Origin: Reinekea marinisedimentorum
GTDB lineage: Bacteria; Pseudomonadota; Gammaproteobacteria; Pseudomonadales; Natronospirillaceae
Reading direction: 5' to 3'
NCBI RefSeq assembly: GCF_004341165.1
Contig: NZ_SLZR01000005.1
Location: forward strand, 1-64,000
DNA length: 64,000 nucleotides
The stretch's first letter is position 1. Every line of letters begins with the position of its first letter. The position numbers and the translations under genes were made by a program. The notes beneath the pieces are model-generated. The model searched no databases. It saw only the letters and a list, made by a program, of their open reading frames with translations, and had not been told where the DNA came from. This document shows positions 52,335 to 61,247 of the stretch, piece after piece.

Positions 52335-53558
52335 ATGCAACTCCTGAAAACACAGCACACAATGAGGCTACGAATGCAGCTATCACAGCCGATTGCGACT
52401 CAAACCACGCCAAACAGCTTATCCGCATCAGATACTTCAATTTCCAGATTGGGCGGCTTCACGCTTCTGCTGGTTGCCACTCTCACGATTATGGTCGGTG
52501 CGGTACTAGCGCCAGGCCTCAGTTCTATCTCTCAGGCGATGGGGATGAGCGAATATGCCGCACTGCTGATTACACTGCCGGCACTGGGCGTGGTTCTGCT
52601 TGCACCGGTGTTCGGCCTGTTGATTGATAAGTGGGGCGCCCGGCGTACACTGATGCTCAGTCTGAGCGGCTATTTTATTTTTGGCAGCGGCGGTGCTTTT
52701 TTAACGCAAAGCTGGCTGATCATGCTGGACCGGTTAATTCTCGGCGGCTTTGCGGCCGGCGCCATGGCCAGCGGTACCGCACTCATCAGTCAATGGTACA
52801 GCGGCAAGGCGCGACTCGGCATGATCGCCAAACAGGGCATGGCGATAGAACTGGGTGGCGTTATCTTTCTTTTCGTCAGCGGCTTACTCACTGAATGGAA
52901 CTGGCGTGCGCCCTTTCTGATTTATGGTTTTGCTGCAGTCATCCTGTTATTGGCGCTGGCAACCATTCCCAAACAGCAGCAAAACGCAGACAAACAGCAA
53001 AAGGTTATCAGCCATTCATCGGGCAGACCGGTTAAATCGGTGCTGCTGTATGCAATGCTGTCCATGGCAACCTTCTACAGTATGTTCGTCTCCTTACCCG
53101 GACACCTGGGTACGGTGGGCTTCAGCGAAGCTCAGGTGGGTTACTTCCTGGCATTCATCTCGTTTATGGCGGTGATTGCTGCCATGTTGATGCCCAGAAT
53201 GATCACACAAACTAATGAAAGTACGACACTGGCGACAGCCTTCATTTGCTTCGCGATTGCGCATGCGCTGTTTGGTTTAAGTACAGCAGTGCCGGTCATT
53301 ATTCTGGCCGCTGTGATTACCGGCATAGGGTTTGGGTTTTCCATTCCACTGCTGAACCACTCGATGGTTGAGCGCAGCACAGAAAGGAACCGCGGCCGCA
53401 ACCTTTCTTACTTTGCCATGGCGGTTTTTATTGGCCAATTTTTAACATCGGCTTTATCTTTTATACCGCTGTCATCGCAAGGCATCTTTTTCGTTTGCGC
53501 GGCAATCGCCCTTATATGCGCAATTAAAGTTAGCTATTCCAAAGCACTTCAGCCGTAG
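52335..53558 (+). CDS. MFS transporter
   Basis: The 407-residue protein has about 12 hydrophobic helices after a polar N terminus of about 38 residues. The MFS signature between helices 2 and 3 is seen as GLLIDKWGARRTLM, with NHSMVERSTERNRGRNLS in the second half. It resembles CynX/cyanate-type and drug-efflux MFS members; the substrate is not clear. An internal ATG (MQLSQP, 52374) is an alternative start. Confidence 0.85.
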   Translation: MQLLKTQHTMRLRMQLSQPIATQTTPNSLSASDTSISRLGGFTLLLVATLTIMVGAVLAPGLSSISQAMGMSEYAALLITLPALGVVLLAPVFGLLIDKWGARRTLMLSLSGYFIFGSGGAFLTQSWLIMLDRLILGGFAAGAMASGTALISQWYSGKARLGMIAKQGMAIELGGVIFLFVSGLLTEWNWRAPFLIYGFAAVILLLALATIPKQQQNADKQQKVISHSSGRPVKSVLLYAMLSMATFYSMFVSLPGHLGTVGFSEAQVGYFLAFISFMAVIAAMLMPRMITQTNESTTLATAFICFAIAHALFGLSTAVPVIILAAVITGIGFGFSIPLLNHSMVERSTERNRGRNLSYFAMAVFIGQFLTSALSFIPLSSQGIFFVCAAIALICAIKVSYSKALQP

Positions 53559-53648
53559 TCGCTGAACGTAAGCTCACTGCAAATTGACCATGGCCATTTT
53601 AAAATGGCCGTGTATATTGCAGTGATATTTTGATGCGTGGAAAGACCA

Positions 53649-54122
53649 ATGCTTGAAGAAGTTTATTTTGCCGGAGGCTGCCTGTGGGGCGTTCAGGAGT
53701 ATGTAAAAAACCTACCGGGCGTTGTATCGACAGAAGCCGGGCGCGCTAACGGTAAAACAAATAAATTAGAGGGCGAATATGATGGCTACACCGAGTGTGT
53801 AAAAACCCTGTTCGATTCCAGCATCGTCTCGTTAGACAAACTGATCGCCTACCTGTTTGAGGTGATCGACCCTTACAGCCTTAACAAACAGGGCGAAGAC
53901 GTCGGCGAGAAGTACCGCACCGGCATCTACAGCAAAAACCCTGAGCACCTGAAAATTGCCATCGAGTTTATCAGCAACCGGGCAGACGCCGATAAAATTG
54001 CTGTCGAAGTGTTGCCGCTCACCCGGTTTGTAAAGAGCGCGGATGAGCATCAGGACAGATTAACCCGCTGCCCGGATGACTACTGCCATATTCCAAAAGA
54101 ATTGCTTTATAAATACAAGTAA
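53649..54122 (+). CDS. msrA: Peptide methionine sulfoxide reductase MsrA-like protein
   Basis: MsrA repairs S-methionine sulfoxide in proteins. The 157-residue protein has the active-site block FAGGCLWGVQEYVKNLPGV, where the catalytic Cys is kept but the usual Phe of GCFW is Leu. GEYDGYTECV, IDPYSLNKQGEDVGEKYRTGIYS and a Cys near the C terminus follow. It is somewhat shorter than E. coli MsrA. ATG 53649 follows GGAAAG; an upstream GTG at 53637 overlaps it. Confidence 0.85.
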   Translation: MLEEVYFAGGCLWGVQEYVKNLPGVVSTEAGRANGKTNKLEGEYDGYTECVKTLFDSSIVSLDKLIAYLFEVIDPYSLNKQGEDVGEKYRTGIYSKNPEHLKIAIEFISNRADADKIAVEVLPLTRFVKSADEHQDRLTRCPDDYCHIPKELLYKYK

Positions 54123-54339
54123 TAGCGTCAGGTCAGCGTGAATAGTGTTCATAGTGACGGGGTAAGGTGTAAACCAAATGCGGCTCAAAAATTTAACTGC
54201 GCCGTATTCAATTTAAACTTGCTATAAAACCCATCACTTACTTTCGATTTACATACCGAGTCACACTGCAGGGTTTGCTCAGCGTGTTACTATTCAGCGC
54301 AATCGCACTTTAAATCCCCCTTCATAAGCTGAGGTTTCG

Positions 54340-54906
54340 ATGAAAAACTATCTTACTATTTGTCTGGTATCGCTCCTGGTTCTGAGCTGTGCAGCGGCAC
54401 CCAGCGGGCAGACCGGCAGCATCGAAAACGAAGTATTAATCCAGCAAATTCCTCAGGACTGGCATGAGGTCACCTTCGTCCAGCAGGACAACATGTCAAT
54501 TAAAGAAGTCATTCCAAAGGATCAGGACATCAACAGCTGGGAAGAAATTCTTTCAACAGAAATCATCGCTGGCGGCATTGATGTCAGCGTGGAAGCGTTC
54601 ATACAAAACTTAAATAAGTCCTGGGCACTGGCCTGCCCTCAGGTAAGTACAAAGCCCGCGATTGAAACGGTCGAGAATGGCTACACCAGCTATTTTTGGC
54701 TGCAAACCTGCCACACCAGTCATCCCAGCACACCCAAAATGACGCTGTTTAAAGCAATACAGGGTGAGGAAAACTTTTATCTTATCCAGAAATCCTGGCG
54801 CGGAAACCTGACACCGGAATCCGTTAAGTTCTGGTCGCTGCAAATGAAAGCGATGCAATTGTGTAACTCAAGCCTGACTGGAGAGTCTTGTCTGTCAGAC
54901 ATCTAA
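54340..54906 (+). CDS. Hypothetical lipoprotein
   Basis: The 188-residue protein has a signal peptide with lipobox VLSCA at about residues 14-18, so it should be lipid-anchored. The mature part is soluble with four further Cys (for example ALACPQVS, LQTCHTSH, CNSSLTGESC). I do not recognise a family. TGAGG lies upstream of the ATG. It is monocistronic. Confidence 0.7.
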   Translation: MKNYLTICLVSLLVLSCAAAPSGQTGSIENEVLIQQIPQDWHEVTFVQQDNMSIKEVIPKDQDINSWEEILSTEIIAGGIDVSVEAFIQNLNKSWALACPQVSTKPAIETVENGYTSYFWLQTCHTSHPSTPKMTLFKAIQGEENFYLIQKSWRGNLTPESVKFWSLQMKAMQLCNSSLTGESCLSDI

Positions 54907-54969
54907 ACAGTCATCCGTTGTTTAAATTCAATACTTAAAGATTTTTACAAAGAGATGGCTCGGAAAGGA

Positions 54970-55010
54970 CCTCGATCATCGAGGGTTGGTCAGGCAGCAA
55001 AGCCACTGCC
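54970..55010. terminator. Stem-loops between the convergent lipoprotein and SBP genes
   Basis: CCTCGAT-C-ATCGAGG (54970-54984) and GGCAG/CTGCC (54993-55010, then TTTC) lie in the convergent gap and could end transcription from either side. T tracts are poor. Confidence 0.35.
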
Positions 55011-55023
55011 TTTCACTACTTAA

Positions 55024-55770
55024 TTAGTCAAAAACCTGCACCGGCGGTTCCATACCATAGCTGATAAAGTACTGATCAACCCTGCCGCTCTTGCGGTACT
55101 CAAGCAGCACCTCTGCAATTTCATCCTGATATACCGACTTAGGCGAGGCCTTTGCAAAGCTGATATAAAGTGGGTTGGTAAATTGTTCGCTATAGGAGGC
55201 CTTCCTGAACTCACTGCGGTACAGATCTGCAGCGTGGCGCTTTGACGTAATGACGGCATCAACCCGACTGGCTCTCAGCATTTTTATCAACTGCGGGGTT
55301 TCCGTCACCCAGGTGATGCTGTCGGGGTCTAACGCATGAAACTGAGTGGAATAATAATAGTATCGCAGCGCACCGATATTAACGGTTTTTAAATCTTCCG
55401 GGCTGGTGATATCAGATTCAAAATTGGGTGCCAGGAAATACTCGATAACTCGCTCGAAATCGCCATACACATGGCCGTCCAAAAAACCGCGGCGCTGATC
55501 AGTCATGGAATGCCGGATCAGAATATCAACATTGGCCAACTTAGCCTCAGCCAGGCTTCTGGGAAATGGAATTTCCAGCCACTTAACGTCGTGATTAAGC
55601 TCCGCAAGAATATCGACCAGCATTTCAGGGACGATGCCTGAGCAGTCACCGTCAACCACGATCATTTCCGGTGGCGAATGCCGGCAATGGGCAATGAAGG
55701 TTTCTGCAAACGCAGTTTTAACAAGCAAGACCAAAACGAGAGAAACAATGACTTGTCCCCAGCTCTTCAT
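55024..55770 (-). CDS. Periplasmic solute-binding-like protein
   Basis: The 248-residue protein has a signal peptide ending TAFAETF. It has a family-3 SBP-like fold: GIVPEMLVDILAELNHDVKWLEIPF, RSLAEAKLANVDILIRHSM, and LRASRVDAVITSKRHAADL. No Arg/Asp ligand set is clear enough to name the ligand. ATG 55770 follows AGGTGG. It resembles sensor-type or orphan binding proteins and is about 4.4 kb from a similar gene at 50603. No transport genes adjoin it. Confidence 0.75.
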   Translation of the reverse strand: MKSWGQVIVSLVLVLLVKTAFAETFIAHCRHSPPEMIVVDGDCSGIVPEMLVDILAELNHDVKWLEIPFPRSLAEAKLANVDILIRHSMTDQRRGFLDGHVYGDFERVIEYFLAPNFESDITSPEDLKTVNIGALRYYYYSTQFHALDPDSITWVTETPQLIKMLRASRVDAVITSKRHAADLYRSEFRKASYSEQFTNPLYISFAKASPKSVYQDEIAEVLLEYRKSGRVDQYFISYGMEPPVQVFD

Positions 55771-55889
55771 AACACCACCTATAGAGAATCGCCTGTGATC
55801 AGTGCCTGCGGCAGGATTCAACCGTTCACTTGAATGACTGTAAAATCAGTATAGTTGGCAATTTGGCGAGCGTTAGGGCACTGCGAAAA

Positions 55890-56348
55890 TCAATGCAGCT
55901 GTTCATCCATGTTTTCAGCCTGCTCAATTTCCGATACAAACAGTACATCCATATCTTCCAGCTGAGCATAGATGGTATCCATCTCAGCCAGCAATTTTGG
56001 CAGCCAGTCTTTAAACAGCTCTTCGGTTAGGTGTTCTGAAGGCAGTGCGTGGGTTAACAGCAGGCGTGGTACGTCGAAGTCGGTCATGGAGAGCATGACT
56101 TTGATCAGACTGAAGTCGAAGTTCATAAAGTGAATAGCGCCCTGAAGCGGCAGAACCGCAGAGGAGCGAATACCAATCTCCACCAGCATGGCACAGCGGT
56201 CCGATTCTACAAAGCAGCGCGCTTCCAGAACCGCTTTCTTTTCTTCCCAGACCGACAGGTGCACACCCTCGCAGTTAGGACAGATATAACTGTCGTAACC
56301 TAACTCTTCGATCCACGTTTGAATGGAGTCTCTGTCTGGCGCTGTCAT
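55890..56348 (-). CDS. YbjN-like domain protein
   Basis: The 152-residue cytoplasmic protein has a CPNCEGVHL segment with two Cys near residue 25 and a conserved core (IGIRSSAVLPLQGAIHFMNF, SLIKVMLSMTDFDVPRLLL). It then has a long C-terminal helix, LPKLLAEMDTIYAQLEDMDV. The pattern suggests the YbjN/type III secretion chaperone-like fold, whose members bind partner proteins. GAGG precedes ATG 56348. The assignment is tentative. Confidence 0.5.
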   Translation of the reverse strand: MTAPDRDSIQTWIEELGYDSYICPNCEGVHLSVWEEKKAVLEARCFVESDRCAMLVEIGIRSSAVLPLQGAIHFMNFDFSLIKVMLSMTDFDVPRLLLTHALPSEHLTEELFKDWLPKLLAEMDTIYAQLEDMDVLFVSEIEQAENMDEQLH

Positions 56349-56504
56349 CGTTAACCTCGGTGTACAAACTGAAAGGCGGCGCATTGTAGTGTGTAAAGGC
56401 AACCTTTGCACCCGATGCCCGGCTATTTCACTGATCAGTCTCGAAATTTACGCAACTTTAGTTGTATGCTTGCGCCTCCCCGAAACATCGTATTAGGAGC
56501 CTTC

Positions 56505-57689
56505 ATGTTCGAAACCATTCCAGCCAAAAAGGGCGATTCCATTGTTGCGCTGATGACTGAATTCGCAAACGACCCACGTACAGAAAAAATGGACCTTGGG
56601 ATTGGTATTTACCGCAATAACCTTGGTGAAACACCGATTATGAAAGCGGTAATGGAAGCTCAGAAAATTCTGCTGGAAACCGAACCAACCAAGGCTTATC
56701 AGGGCCTGGTAGGCGATGTGGAATACACCGAACTGATGCAACATTTTTTACTTGGCGGAACCAAAGCCGCTGACCGTGCAGCCACACTGCACACCCCCGG
56801 TGCCAGCGGTGCCCTGCGCGCCGTGGCCGATCTGATCGCCGCAACCCAACCGGACGCTACCGTCTGGATCAGCAACCCAAGCTATGTAAACCACCAGCCA
56901 ATCATGGAAAGGGCCGGCCTGAAAGTGCGCTCTTACCCTTACCTGAACCCGGAGACCAAACTGGTCGACGAAACGGCCATGCTTGCCAAGATTGCGGAGC
57001 TGGGCAAAGGTGATGTTCTGTTGCTGCATGGCTGCTGCCATAACCCAAGCGGTGCCGATATCACTCTGGACGCCTGGCAGAGCATTGCCGACCTTGCCAA
57101 CAAGAACGGTTTCCTGCCCTTTGTAGACATTGCCTATCAGGGCCTGGGCGATGGCCTGGATGAAGATGCCCAAGGCTTACACCTGTTGGCCAATCAGGTA
57201 CCGGAACTGCTGATCTCCACCTCCTGCTCGAAGAATTTCGGTCTCTACCGAGAGCGCACCGGTGCAGCCATGGTGGTTACCAGCAGCCGACAACAGGCAT
57301 TAAACACCCGCGCCCTAATGTGCGAGCTGGCCCGTGGTTCTTACTCTATGCCGCCGGCACATGGTGCGGGTGTGGTTAAGCTGATTCTGCAGGATGACGC
57401 GCTGACCACGCTGTGGAAGCAAGAGCTGAAAGAGATGACAGCCCGCGTAACCGGCTTACGCTCTGCACTGGTTGAAGAGTTCCAGCAGAAAACACAGAGC
57501 AATCAGTTCGATTACTTCGCAAAGCACAAGGGCATGTTCACCCTGACCGGCTTTGATGATGAAATGCTGGAAAAACTGAAGGCAGACTTCGGCATCTACA
57601 TCGTTAAAGGCGGCCGAATCAATGTTGCCGGCCTGAAAGAGCATGAAGTACCGAAGCTGGTCGATGCGGTTATCAGGTGTCAGAGTTAA
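56505..57689 (+). CDS. Aromatic/aspartate aminotransferase (class I, PLP)
   Basis: The 394-residue enzyme has the aspartate aminotransferase pattern: MFETIPAKKGDSIVALM, GIGIYRNNLGETPIMKAV, LLLHGCCHNPSGAD, FVDIAYQGLGDGLDEDA, and the PLP-Lys in STSCSKNFGLYRERTG. The C-terminal substrate Arg lies in KGGRINVAG. It transfers amino groups between glutamate and aspartate or aromatic keto acids; TyrB and AspC types are not separable here. ATG 56505 has AGGAG upstream; a longer reading lacks one. The next gene overlaps its end. Confidence 0.92.
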   Translation: MFETIPAKKGDSIVALMTEFANDPRTEKMDLGIGIYRNNLGETPIMKAVMEAQKILLETEPTKAYQGLVGDVEYTELMQHFLLGGTKAADRAATLHTPGASGALRAVADLIAATQPDATVWISNPSYVNHQPIMERAGLKVRSYPYLNPETKLVDETAMLAKIAELGKGDVLLLHGCCHNPSGADITLDAWQSIADLANKNGFLPFVDIAYQGLGDGLDEDAQGLHLLANQVPELLISTSCSKNFGLYRERTGAAMVVTSSRQQALNTRALMCELARGSYSMPPAHGAGVVKLILQDDALTTLWKQELKEMTARVTGLRSALVEEFQQKTQSNQFDYFAKHKGMFTLTGFDDEMLEKLKADFGIYIVKGGRINVAGLKEHEVPKLVDAVIRCQS

Positions 57690-58597
57690 GCAAAGCTAAC
57701 AGGTTCAGAGGTAAAACCTTTTACCTCTGCCTGCTTCTGGCACTGCTGGCCAGCCTGTTCTTTGTTGGCGGGCCGGCTGCCTATAGTCTGCCGAGCCTCC
57801 GCTATGCCTGGAATCTGGGCCATATCCTGTTTTTCGCCTTGCTGGCCATTGCACTGCACAGCCTGAATGCAAACCTCACCCGGCAACACGCGCTGAAAAT
57901 AATATTCTCGGTCTTGCTTGCCAGCATAGGTATTGAACTACTGCAAAGCCTCATAGGCCGCAGCCTCAGCGGAAAAGACATCTTCAGAAACCTGACCGGC
58001 TTCGGTTTAGCACTGGCCCTTCTGTACCGAACACCACGCTTATGGGTTTTGGCCATTCCACTGACCGCCTTCCTGGTGTTTGACCTCAGCGGCTTCGCTA
58101 AAGCACTGCACAGCGATTACCTGCTGCAACGACAGGCACCGGTCATTGAAGACTTTCAACAGGCGGTCACGCTGCGCCAATGGCTGGGTGAAATTGAGCG
58201 GGTTGCAGATACCGAAGACCGTCAGAATCAGGTCGCCAAAATCACCTTTCCGGCGAAAAAGTATTCCGGTGTTTATTTTGATTCCATGCTGCAGGACTGG
58301 AGCCATTACAAGCTGTTCAGCATGCGCCTGTACAACCCCTACCCGGCGCAACAGGAGCTGATACTGCGGCTGAACGATGTCACGCATGAACACAGCACGC
58401 AGGAATACAACGATCGCTTTAATACTGTGATCACGCTCGAACCGGGTTGGAACAGAATCAGCATTCCACTGGCAGTGATTAAAGCCGCACCAGCCGAGCG
58501 GGAAATGGACCTGTCGCACATGTACCGACTGATGCTGTTTTATGGCTCGCTGGAAGCACCGCGCGAGCTGCTGCTGGATGACATCCGCCTGAAGTAA
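57677..58597 (+). CDS. VanZ-like membrane protein with C-terminal beta-sandwich
   Basis: The 306-residue protein starts with four to five helices of VanZ type (WNLGHILFFALLAIALHSL, then GIELLQSLIGRSLSGKDIFRNLTGFGLAL). A C-terminal half of about 150 residues reads like a carbohydrate-binding-type jelly roll (YSGVYFDSML, LFSMRLYNP, LEPGWNRISIPL, LLLDDIRL). The GTG start lies inside the aminotransferase 3' end (13-nt overlap). The role is unknown; envelope location with the sandwich outside is inference. Confidence 0.75.
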   Translation: MSELSKANRFRGKTFYLCLLLALLASLFFVGGPAAYSLPSLRYAWNLGHILFFALLAIALHSLNANLTRQHALKIIFSVLLASIGIELLQSLIGRSLSGKDIFRNLTGFGLALALLYRTPRLWVLAIPLTAFLVFDLSGFAKALHSDYLLQRQAPVIEDFQQAVTLRQWLGEIERVADTEDRQNQVAKITFPAKKYSGVYFDSMLQDWSHYKLFSMRLYNPYPAQQELILRLNDVTHEHSTQEYNDRFNTVITLEPGWNRISIPLAVIKAAPAEREMDLSHMYRLMLFYGSLEAPRELLLDDIRLK

Positions 58598-58621
58598 CTC
58601 AGGCCAATGATCACTGAACAG

Positions 58622-59032
58622 TTACAGGCCGGAATCGACGTCGTTGAGTACCGTTGCGCCGTTGCCGTCCACCTCAAAAAAGAAGCAATTACGGCGGTTG
58701 GTGTGGCAGGCCGGGCCCTGCTGATCAACCAACAGTAGCAGCGTATCGCCATCGCAATCGGCTCGCATCGAAACCAGTTTCTGGCGATGGCCCGAGCTTT
58801 CACCCTTGCGCCAATAGGTTTGACGCGAACGTGACCAATAACACACCTGACCTTCACGTAAGGTTTCCCGGATCGACTTATCGTTCATGTAGGCCATCAT
58901 CAGAACTTCGCCGGTATCGTGTTGCTGGGCAATTGCCGGAATTAAGCCGTCGGCATTGTATTTCAGTGTGGCGATGAACTCATCGAGCTCAAAAGCGGTA
59001 CCTGCGGGGGATTTCTCCCACTCTTTAAACAT
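58622..59032 (-). CDS. hisI: Phosphoribosyl-AMP cyclohydrolase
   Basis: HisI opens the purine ring of PR-AMP in the third step of histidine synthesis. The 136-residue single-function protein has GLIPAIAQQHDTGEVLMMAYMN, CYWSRSRQTYWRKGESSGH, the metal-site RADCDGDTLLLLVDQ, and GPACHTNRRNCFF. It lacks the HisE domain found in E. coli HisI. It follows the aminotransferase gene on the same strand by 55 nt. Confidence 0.96.
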   Translation of the reverse strand: MFKEWEKSPAGTAFELDEFIATLKYNADGLIPAIAQQHDTGEVLMMAYMNDKSIRETLREGQVCYWSRSRQTYWRKGESSGHRQKLVSMRADCDGDTLLLLVDQQGPACHTNRRNCFFFEVDGNGATVLNDVDSGL

Positions 59033-59087
59033 AAAAACCTCTTTTCAATGGGGTCAAATTCTGTCGTCTATGCATAGCCAGAACCTA

Positions 59088-60251
59088 TCACGACAGGGTT
59101 GATAAATACTGCGCCATTCGTTCAACCGCCTGCTGCAGGCGCTCAACACCTACGGTATAAGCCAGGCGAATGCTGGTCTCCGGGCACGGGCCACCAAAAT
59201 CGATGCCGGGCGTTACCGCTACGCCGGTTTCAAGCAGCAACTGCTCGCAGAACTGCAGCGCATTATCGGAATACTTTGATACATCGATATACAGATAAAA
59301 AGCGCCATCCGGGTTGGCCATAATGTCCAGACCCAGCGGCGGCAGCGCCTGCATCAGGTAATCGCGACGCGCTTTTAGTTCATGCACACGGTCGAAGCAC
59401 AGCTGTTCCACTTCCGGTTCGAAGCCAGCCAATGCACATTGTTGGGATAACGCCGGCGAGGAAAGAAACAAATTCTGAGCAATGCGCTCACAGGCATCCA
59501 CCGCGTAAGCCGGTGCCACCAGCCAGCCCAGACGCCAGCCGGTCATACCGTAAAACTTGGAAAACGACTGCGTGATCCAGGCGTTCTGATTCACCTCCAG
59601 CGCCGTCGGTGCCAGCCCTTCAAAGGTAATACCGTGATAGATCTCATCGGCAAACAGTTGCAGGCCGTGGCTGTCGCAAAAATCACTGATCTCGCGCCAC
59701 TGCTCAACGCTCATCACCGAACCTAATGGATTCGATGGCGAGGCAATCAGAATGGCTTTGGTTTTCCCGGTAATGGCGGCTTCCAGCGCAGCCAGTGACA
59801 GCGCCATTCCCTGTTCCGGCTGCAGATTCACCGGCACACCCTTAGCGTTCACCATGTGCAACAGGTTGGTATTGCAGGGATAACCGGGCTCAGGCAGCAG
59901 CACTTCATCACCGGGGTTCAGTGTGGCCAGAAACGCCATCTGCAGCGCCGTGGAGCCACCGGGGGTCACGATCACCCGCGCCGGGTCAAGCTCGATACCA
60001 TGCCAGCGCTGATAGCGCTCAGCAATTTTCTGCTTTAACTCGGCCATTCCGGTACTCGCCAGGTAGCCCTGAGACTGATTCTTCAACGCCTCCAATGCGG
60101 CCTCTTCTATCGCCCGGGGCGTGTCGAAATCCGGCTCGCCAACAAATAACCGGATAACGTCTTTTCCGGCGCGCTCAAGCTGCTCGACCTGAGAGAGAAT
60201 CTGCACAACATAAAAAGGAGAAATGTGTTCGGTACGGTAAGCAAGAGCCAT
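59088..60251 (-). CDS. Class I/II aminotransferase (PLP)
   Basis: The 387-residue fold-type I enzyme has LFVGEPDFDTPRAIEEAALEAL, YLASTGMAELKQKIA, GGSTALQM, PEPGYPCN, ASPSNPLGSVM, FADEIYHGI and the PLP-Lys in QSFSKFYGMTGWRLGW. The C-terminal Arg is in SIRLAYT. It resembles AlaA/aspartate-type aminotransferases of unknown exact substrate. ATG 60251 follows AAGGA. It may share a transcript with hisI. Confidence 0.92.
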   Translation of the reverse strand: MALAYRTEHISPFYVVQILSQVEQLERAGKDVIRLFVGEPDFDTPRAIEEAALEALKNQSQGYLASTGMAELKQKIAERYQRWHGIELDPARVIVTPGGSTALQMAFLATLNPGDEVLLPEPGYPCNTNLLHMVNAKGVPVNLQPEQGMALSLAALEAAITGKTKAILIASPSNPLGSVMSVEQWREISDFCDSHGLQLFADEIYHGITFEGLAPTALEVNQNAWITQSFSKFYGMTGWRLGWLVAPAYAVDACERIAQNLFLSSPALSQQCALAGFEPEVEQLCFDRVHELKARRDYLMQALPPLGLDIMANPDGAFYLYIDVSKYSDNALQFCEQLLLETGVAVTPGIDFGGPCPETSIRLAYTVGVERLQQAVERMAQYLSTLS

Positions 60252-60330
60252 AGATGTTCCTTTAAATTCAAGCGGCATTTGCACTTGGCTGAATGATATT
60301 CTTAAAATCCGCCTATCTTAACCGACATGA

Positions 60331-61218
60331 ATGTTTATACCAGTGACTCCTTACCGAGGGCGCTTTGCGCCAACACCCAGTGGCCCGTTGCATTTTGGCT
60401 CCCTGTTTGCCGCCGTTATCAGTTATCTGGATGCCCGTGCCCATGGGGGCCAGTGGCTGGTTCGTATAGAAGACATCGACCCGCCACGCGAGCAGCCCGG
60501 TGCGGCTGCGGCCATTCTGAAAACACTGGAAGCGCACGGGCTCGGCTGGGACGAAACCGAAAGCTATCAATCCAATAATACCGAGCGCTATTTGCATAAC
60601 CTCAATGTACTGCAGCAGCGACAGCGGCTGTTCTGGTGCCGTTGCAGCCGAAAAGACCTTGCCGGTCTGGCCGTATACCCGGGAACCTGCAGAGATAACC
60701 TTAGCCCCATGCCGGACAGCGCCATTCGCCTGGCCGTTACCAGCGAACAGGACTGCTTTGACGATCTATTCCAGGGCACACAGCACGCCAATATAAAGCA
60801 GCAATATGGCGATGTTGTCGTTCGCCGTCGGGATAAACTCTTTGCCTATCAGCTGGCTGTTGTCTGTGACGATATCGCTGATAACATCAGTCATATCATC
60901 CGCGGCATCGACCTGATGGACTCAACCTACTGGCAGCGTGAGCTGTATCGTGGCTTCGAGCAAAGTTACCCTGAATACGGGCATTTCGCAGTCATTCACT
61001 CAGCCGGTAGCGACCAAAAATTAAGCAAACAAAACCTTGCAGCGGCGGTTAACGATGACCGCGCACAACAAAACCTGATGCAGGTTTTTCAGCTGTTGGA
61101 AATAGAAGCAGAGCCCGCACCACCGCTTGAAATGCTCAGCCAGGCAACCGGGCAATGGCAGCGCTCGAAACTTTTTAAAAAGTGCACACTGCATTTACCA
61201 ACGGTTACGCTAGAATGA
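60331..61218 (+). CDS. gluQ: Glutamyl-Q tRNA(Asp) synthetase
   Basis: GluQ-RS attaches glutamate to the queuosine at the wobble base of tRNA-Asp. The 295-residue protein is a truncated GluRS lacking the anticodon domain. It has GRFAPTPSGPLHFGS (HIGH-type), VRIEDIDPPRE, the zinc-type FWCRCSRKDL and CRDN, YQLAVVCDDIADNISHIIRG, and the KLSKQN (KMSKS-type) loop. It is not next to dksA, its usual partner. It lies 29 bp before the histidine kinase. Confidence 0.94.
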   Translation: MFIPVTPYRGRFAPTPSGPLHFGSLFAAVISYLDARAHGGQWLVRIEDIDPPREQPGAAAAILKTLEAHGLGWDETESYQSNNTERYLHNLNVLQQRQRLFWCRCSRKDLAGLAVYPGTCRDNLSPMPDSAIRLAVTSEQDCFDDLFQGTQHANIKQQYGDVVVRRRDKLFAYQLAVVCDDIADNISHIIRGIDLMDSTYWQRELYRGFEQSYPEYGHFAVIHSAGSDQKLSKQNLAAAVNDDRAQQNLMQVFQLLEIEAEPAPPLEMLSQATGQWQRSKLFKKCTLHLPTVTLE

Positions 61219-61247
61219 TTTAATATTCAAAAATGCCCAGAGCCTCT

